From Amycolatopsis iheyensis (lineage in GTDB: Bacteria; Actinomycetota; Actinomycetes; Mycobacteriales; Pseudonocardiaceae): a DNA stretch of 64,000 nt. Position 1 is the first letter of the stretch. Each line of letters opens with the position of its first letter. The notes under the pieces are model-generated. The model worked only from the letters and a program-made list of their open reading frames with translations, did no database searches and had not been told where the DNA came from. Location of the stretch: assembly GCF_024703995.1 (NCBI RefSeq), contig NZ_JAMXQV010000025.1:62001-126000 (forward strand). The letters are read 5' to 3'. Of the stretch, positions 59,640 to 64,000 are shown one piece after another. A program made the translations under genes and the position numbers.

Positions 59640-62573
59640 GTGACCGGGACGGCGGAGCCCGCCTCGGGAAAGGCCGCGCTGACCGCGGAGCTGGGGGCGC
59701 TCCAGGAGAAGCTGCGCGAGCGGGGGAAGACGCAGAAAGCCGCGGTCGAAGAGGCCAACCGTTGCCGGCGCGGGGCCGCGGGCCGCCGGGAGAGCCTGCC
59801 CTGGCCGCGCAAGGACGGTGGCGAAGACCTGTCGGTGCAGGCGGTCAACGACTGGTTCCCCAAGCGGGACGGCTCGAAGGAGCCCAGCGTGCCGCGGGAC
59901 TTCGCGGACCTGTGGTCCGTGGTCGCGGTCCTGCTGGACTGGACCAGGCCGCCCGGCTGCCGGCCGGCCGCGGCCGAGGCCCGTCGCTGGAAGGACCTCC
60001 ACGAGCGGGCCCGGCAGCCGACCGGCCTGGACGACCCGGTGCGTGCCTACCTCGAAGCCGCGCGCAAGGCCGCCCGGCAGCACCCGCACCAGGGCATCCC
60101 CGGCCGGGCCGCGCCGCCGTCCTTGAGTGAGATCTACGTGCGCCAGCTCAACAGCCGCACCGCCCGCGACGGATCGGGCGCTTACGGTCCCGGCGAGCAC
60201 GTCGCCACGGACGCGCCGCCGGAGCCCGCCGAGGCGATCTTCCGGAAGGCCGACCCGGTGTGCGTGCTCGTCGCCGGTCCCGGCGGCGGCAAGTCCACGC
60301 TGCTGCGCACCCGGTTGCGTGACGCCGCCGAGGAATGGCTCAACGGCACGGGAAAGGTCTCGGCGGCGGTGCCGGTCTGGGTGAGCGCCCGCGCCCTCGC
60401 CGGCGAGGCGACGCCGGTCCCGGAGGCGCTCGCGGCCGCCACCAGGAGCCTCAGCCGCTACGGGCTCCGTCCCGGTCTGGACGAAGAGCGCTTCCTGCGG
60501 CGGCCGTGCGACGGCGCGCGCTGGCAGCTGCTCGTCGACGGCCTCGACGAGCTCCCCAACGCCGACGAACGCCGCTCTGTGCTGGAGAAACTGGCCAACG
60601 CCGTCGCGAGCGACCCGGCGCTCTACCGGTGCGTGGTGGCCACCCGCCCCGCGGCCGAGCCCGAACTGGCCGTCCTCGACGACGCCCTCGGTGCCGAGGT
60701 GCCGCGGTACGACCTGCAGCCGTTCACCGCCGAGGACGTGCGTGCCTACACCGAGCGGTACTTCGGCACCCGCTGGCCGGCGGCGGAAGCCGCCCGGCGC
60801 GCCCGCCGGTTCACCGGCGCGCTCCGGGACGCGTCGCTGACCGAGCTGGCGCAGACGCCGTTGATGGCCTTCATGCTGTGCCAGCTCTACCTCGCCCGCC
60901 CCGATCACCCGCTGCCCCACGACCGCACCCGGTTCTACGACCTGTTCACGGACCTGATCTACGAGAACAACCGCGGCAAGCGGATCGCCGAAAGCCATGA
61001 GGACGCGATCCGGCACCTGGTGGCCGGCCTCCAGAGCCCGCAGGCCCGCAAGGACGCCGGTGAAGCGACGCAGCGGGTCCACGAGCTCCTGCCGGACCTG
61101 GTCGGATACCTGGCCCACCAGTGGATCACCGGCCACCAGGCGCCGGCCGCGACGGTGCTGGCCACGCACGGCGAAGTGCGTCGCCCGGGCAAGGTGCACC
61201 CGGAGCTGTGGGGTGCGTTCGTGGAGGACCTGTTGCGGCACACCGGCTTGCTGGTCCACCAAGCGGACGGCCTCGGCTTCCCCCACCAGACGTTCCTCGA
61301 ATACCACGCCGCCCGCCACGCCACCCGTGACCACCGCGCACGCCGGGAAACGCTGTATCGACTGTTCGGGCCCGGCGGCGAGTGGCGTGACCAGGAGCCG
61401 TCCTATATCGGGTTTCTCCTCGACCAGTTGCTGGCCACCGACGAAGCGGGGATCGGACGGCAGACCGAGGAGCGGTTGACCGAGCTCACCGACTCCGGCG
61501 GCGCGGCCGCGTGCCGGTTCGTGCTGACCCAGGTCCGGCTCCGCACCCGGCTTCCCGCCGAATCCACCGCCGTGCAGCTCGGGCACTTCGCCACCGACCC
61601 CGCGCTCGCGCCGTTCGAGCGCCTGCAGGCGGTCAAGGTGCTGCTCGAAGTCGACGTGGTGCGGGGCTCGCGGCTGCTCGCGAGCCTCGCCAACGGCCCG
61701 TTCGACAACGTCTACCAGTCCATGGAGGTGGGCGAGGCGCTGGCTCGGGTGGACGGGCATCGCGAAACCGGCCCGCGCATCCGCGAAGGCCTCGCCACCG
61801 CTCTCGACCGCGCTTCTTCCTGGCGGGAGGGGGGCACGTTGTGGCGTGAAGCCCGGACCGTGAAGCCCGCCCTCAGCATCGCCGAACAACTGGAGGTGGC
61901 GAGAACCCTGCTCGACGCGGACGTGGCGTGGACGCAAGGGCTGCTGGCCGAGGTGGGGGCGGCGCGGACCGCGCGGTTGCTGGAAAGCGTCGTCACCGGC
62001 AACAGTGCCGCCCGGAGCTTGCGAGCGGCCCGGGTGCTGGCCCGGCTCGACGGGTATCGGGACACCGGCGCGCGGCTGCTCGAAACGCTGACCGAAAGCG
62101 ACGCCTACGACCGGCTGCAGCCGGCCCGGTCGCTGGCCGAAGTCGACCCGGTGCGGGCGGTCCGGGTTCTGCGCGGCCGGGCACTGGACCCGGCCCGCAC
62201 CACGATCAAACGCCTGCAGGCCGCCCGTCTCCTGCTCGACGTGGACGTCGAATGCGGGGCGCGGCTGTATGAATCCCTGGCCGAAGAGCCCACTCTTCCC
62301 GTGCCTGGCCGCCTGCAGGCCGCCGGCACGCTGGCCGAACTGGACGGGCACCGGCTCCGCGGGGCCGAACTGCTCGAAGCCATGGCGCTCGGTCCCGGAC
62401 TCGACGCGTCGGACCGCGTGTGGGCGGCGGCGACACTGGGCCGCGCCGACGGGCACCGCGGCGCGGCGCTGCTCGAAGCGCTGACCACCGATCCGACGCT
62501 CGACGCTTTCGGGCGCGAATGGGCGACCCGCAAGCTGGCCGAACTCCGGGAAAAGCCGGCCGGAGACCGGTGA
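59640..62573 (+). CDS. NACHT-type STAND ATPase with C-terminal helical repeats
   Basis: About 977 residues from GTG 59640; no strong ribosome site, and upstream in-frame starts would overlap the small membrane protein region. The first 200 residues include a helical segment (LSVQAVNDWFPKR...DFADLWSVVAVLLDW) common in actinomycete NACHT proteins. Walker A is VAGPGGGKSTLL (about residue 215), Walker B with NACHT acidic residues is LLVDGLDELPNADERR, and a sensor-like VVATRPAAEPEL follows. From about residue 640 the protein is a run of roughly 37-residue helical repeats (AARVLARLDGYRDTGARLLE, AARLLLDVDVECGARLYE, AAGTLAELDGHRLRGAELLE). STAND ATPases of this form act as signal sensors, some in phage defence; no effector domain is visible here. 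Confidence 0.88.
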   Translation: MTGTAEPASGKAALTAELGALQEKLRERGKTQKAAVEEANRCRRGAAGRRESLPWPRKDGGEDLSVQAVNDWFPKRDGSKEPSVPRDFADLWSVVAVLLDWTRPPGCRPAAAEARRWKDLHERARQPTGLDDPVRAYLEAARKAARQHPHQGIPGRAAPPSLSEIYVRQLNSRTARDGSGAYGPGEHVATDAPPEPAEAIFRKADPVCVLVAGPGGGKSTLLRTRLRDAAEEWLNGTGKVSAAVPVWVSARALAGEATPVPEALAAATRSLSRYGLRPGLDEERFLRRPCDGARWQLLVDGLDELPNADERRSVLEKLANAVASDPALYRCVVATRPAAEPELAVLDDALGAEVPRYDLQPFTAEDVRAYTERYFGTRWPAAEAARRARRFTGALRDASLTELAQTPLMAFMLCQLYLARPDHPLPHDRTRFYDLFTDLIYENNRGKRIAESHEDAIRHLVAGLQSPQARKDAGEATQRVHELLPDLVGYLAHQWITGHQAPAATVLATHGEVRRPGKVHPELWGAFVEDLLRHTGLLVHQADGLGFPHQTFLEYHAARHATRDHRARRETLYRLFGPGGEWRDQEPSYIGFLLDQLLATDEAGIGRQTEERLTELTDSGGAAACRFVLTQVRLRTRLPAESTAVQLGHFATDPALAPFERLQAVKVLLEVDVVRGSRLLASLANGPFDNVYQSMEVGEALARVDGHRETGPRIREGLATALDRASSWREGGTLWREARTVKPALSIAEQLEVARTLLDADVAWTQGLLAEVGAARTARLLESVVTGNSAARSLRAARVLARLDGYRDTGARLLETLTESDAYDRLQPARSLAEVDPVRAVRVLRGRALDPARTTIKRLQAARLLLDVDVECGARLYESLAEEPTLPVPGRLQAAGTLAELDGHRLRGAELLEAMALGPGLDASDRVWAAATLGRADGHRGAALLEALTTDPTLDAFGREWATRKLAELREKPAGDR

Positions 62574-62578
62574 ACCGG

Positions 62579-63457
62579 TTATTCCTTCTTCGCCACTCCG
62601 GCGAGGACGATGGACTTGCTCGGTTCGTCGAGGTTCGGTGTCTCGTCGGTGACCGACGCTTCTTCCGGGTGCCACAACGGCGTCCACGTCAGTCCCGGGT
62701 CGATGATGCGGAAGTCGCCGAACAACGCCTCGATCTGGGTTTTCGTTCGCCAGATCACCGGGCTGCCCGAACTGTCGTACATCGTCTTGATGCGGTCGAG
62801 CATCTCGGCGGAACCGGCCGGGATTCCTTCGTCGGTGACGTGGGAAATGGCGAGGTGGGAACCGCTCGGCAGCAGGTCGCGGTAGGTCGCGACGAGCTGG
62901 GGGCCGAGGTCCTCCGACACCGGGCTGTCCGGCGTCGGCAGCTGCTGGATGTGCAGGACCGCGATCATCAGCAGCGCCACCGGCTCGTCCAGGTCGATGA
63001 CCCCGCTCGCCCCGATCTTTTCCCACAGTCCTTCGGGATCGCGGATGTCGGCGTGGATGGCGATGTGCCGGTCTTCGTCGCCGTACTGCCGCAGCAGGCT
63101 CCGGGAATGCGCGACCGCCACCGGCTCGTGGTCGACGTAGGCCACCCGCACCTCGCCCGGCGCCACCTGGTCGGCGACCTCGTGCGCGTGCCCCATGGTC
63201 GGCACGCCCGAGCCGAGGTCGATGAACTGCCGGACGCCTGCTTTCGTGAGGTGCCGGACGAGCCGGTGCAGGAACAACCGGTTCGAGCGCGCGACCGGCC
63301 GCAGGATCGGGAACTCGGTCAGCAGTTTTTCCGCGAACTGCCGGTCTATTTCCCAGTTGGTGTCGCCGCCGAGGTAGTAATCGTAGATCCGCGCGATACT
63401 GGGATGGCTGAGGTCGACCCCGGCCGGAGGGTAGGGCTCGCTTCCCGACGCCGTCAT
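62579..63457 (-). CDS. S-adenosyl methyltransferase, DUF574 family
   Basis: 292 residues matching the actinomycete-specific SAM methyltransferase family PF04672: HPSIARIYDYYLGGDTNWEIDR, FIDLGSGVPTMGHAHEVA for SAM, VRVAYVDHEPVAVAHSRSLL and VIDLDEPVALLMIAVLHIQQL. These are widespread in actinomycetes, often beside XRE/DUF5753 regulators as here; their substrates are unknown. It is convergent with the NACHT gene with only 5 bp between stops. Confidence 0.9.
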   Translation of the reverse strand: MTASGSEPYPPAGVDLSHPSIARIYDYYLGGDTNWEIDRQFAEKLLTEFPILRPVARSNRLFLHRLVRHLTKAGVRQFIDLGSGVPTMGHAHEVADQVAPGEVRVAYVDHEPVAVAHSRSLLRQYGDEDRHIAIHADIRDPEGLWEKIGASGVIDLDEPVALLMIAVLHIQQLPTPDSPVSEDLGPQLVATYRDLLPSGSHLAISHVTDEGIPAGSAEMLDRIKTMYDSSGSPVIWRTKTQIEALFGDFRIIDPGLTWTPLWHPEEASVTDETPNLDEPSKSIVLAGVAKKE

Positions 63458-63524
63458 GGTTCGCTCCCCGTAGCGTTGTCGATCGAATTATCCTATTCGG
63501 TGGTACTGCCGGTCACAGGCGGCA

Positions 63525-64000
63525 TCAGGGTGACTCCTGGCACCGCCGGAGTGCTTTTTCGAGCGCGTCGCGGGTTTCCCCGGCGCCGAGGGCGGAGTGG
63601 CTCAGCTTGGCCCAGCACTCGCGAAGGTGGTCGAGGTCGAGCCCACTGCTCGGCTCGGTCGTGACCAGGCTCTTCAGCAGGTCGCTGTAGCCGAAGGCGG
63701 CCTCCGGCGGCGCGAACTCCATGATCGTGAAATCGGGTTCGACGTACAGGAGCTTCGCGTAGGGCACCAGGCGGACGCCGATGTTCGGGTTCCGGTCCAC
63801 CAGGGTGACGAGGTGCTTGAGCTGGTCGACCGCGACGTACTTCGTCGAAGTCTCGCAGCGCACGAGCCGGTCGACCGCGCTTTCGCTGATCAGGAACTCG
63901 TACCGGCACTCGGCGTTTTCGATGAACGCCCGCGTCGCGCGGGCGGCGCGCCCGGTCACGGCGTCGGCGATGCTGTCGACGTCGCTTCCGCGGAACAGCT
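63525..64000 (-). CDS. XRE-type regulator C-terminal (DUF5753) part, truncated by window end
   Basis: The reverse frame is open from the right edge to a TGA at 63525. The visible 157 codons (starting LFRGSDVDSIADAV at the edge) include RATRAFIENAECRYEFLISESAVDRLV and QLKHLVTLVDRNPNIGVRLVPYAKLL, typical of the DUF5753 domain that follows an N-terminal XRE HTH in actinomycete regulators. The HTH should lie beyond the window. A GTG at 63959 is in frame but is probably internal. Confidence 0.8.
   Translation of the reverse strand, partial: LFRGSDVDSIADAVTGRAARATRAFIENAECRYEFLISESAVDRLVRCETSTKYVAVDQLKHLVTLVDRNPNIGVRLVPYAKLLYVEPDFTIMEFAPPEAAFGYSDLLKSLVTTEPSSGLDLDHLRECWAKLSHSALGAGETRDALEKALRRCQESP

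Overview
The window is very GC-rich DNA with the coding style of a filamentous actinomycete. Gene content (methoxymalonyl-ACP cassette, paired accessory ClpPs, NACHT ATPase, an S-adenosyl methyltransferase of the DUF574 type beside a DUF5753 regulator) fits the Pseudonocardiaceae, most likely Amycolatopsis or a relative; that genus call is inference. No rRNA, tRNA, CRISPR or insertion sequence was seen.

About 53 kb (1-53280) reads as one large hybrid NRPS / trans-AT PKS biosynthetic cluster. Left arm, minus strand (1-5607): a DHA2-type MFS exporter cut by the window edge, then a complete methoxymalonyl-ACP cassette (FkbH-like, acyl-CoA dehydrogenase, ACP, O-methyltransferase, 3-hydroxyacyl-CoA dehydrogenase) with a KAS III-like protein inserted. 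Divergent plus-strand operon (5774-22922): ACP, ketosynthase, truncated KS-like protein, AMP-ligase, a thioesterase-aminotransferase fusion, a ketopantoate-reductase/alcohol-dehydrogenase fusion, a two-module NRPS (C-A-T-C-A-T-TE, first A domain with a serine code), an FAD monooxygenase and an O-methyltransferase. Two gene junctions here carry tandem duplications. An orphan LuxR-type regulator with an aspartate-less receiver follows (22987-23757).

The middle minus-strand block (23770-28357) holds a fatty acyl-AMP ligase fused to an ACP, an amidohydrolase and two ClpP paralogues, one with an intact Ser-His-Asp triad and one that keeps only the Ser. A flavin reductase and a cation/proton antiporter follow. 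The second synthesis operon (30619-49300) is C-A-T-KS-MT-ACP-KS-DH-KR // MT-ACP-KS-ACP-TE, a stand-alone malonyl acyltransferase, an acyl-CoA synthetase and an MFS exporter, closed by a strong bidirectional hairpin. The PKS has no integrated AT, so it is a trans-AT line, and its TE carries Cys in place of the usual Ser. The right arm has a P450 and a tryptophan halogenase facing a tryptophan 2,3-dioxygenase, which implies a chlorinated kynurenine-type building block. Four related palindromes (consensus near GGTGCCCGAWCGGGCACC) lie in the promoter regions of four divisions of the cluster, suggesting one shared regulator.

The most notable idea is that the ClpP pair marks the target of the product: a ClpP-directed hybrid lipopeptide-polyketide with built-in ClpP-type self-resistance. 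A Cys-TE is compatible with forming a strained or reactive ring. Both are inferences.

Right of the cluster (53297-59291) is an unrelated catabolic-looking set: type-B carboxylesterase, MFS transporter, GH3 glycosidase and a TetR regulator, tied together by two conserved 32-bp operators. The last 4.7 kb carries a small membrane protein, a large NACHT-type STAND ATPase with helical repeats, an S-adenosyl methyltransferase and the C-terminal part of a DUF5753 regulator that runs off the window. Apart from the repeat block at 7237-7622, no gap longer than 300 bases lacks a gene.
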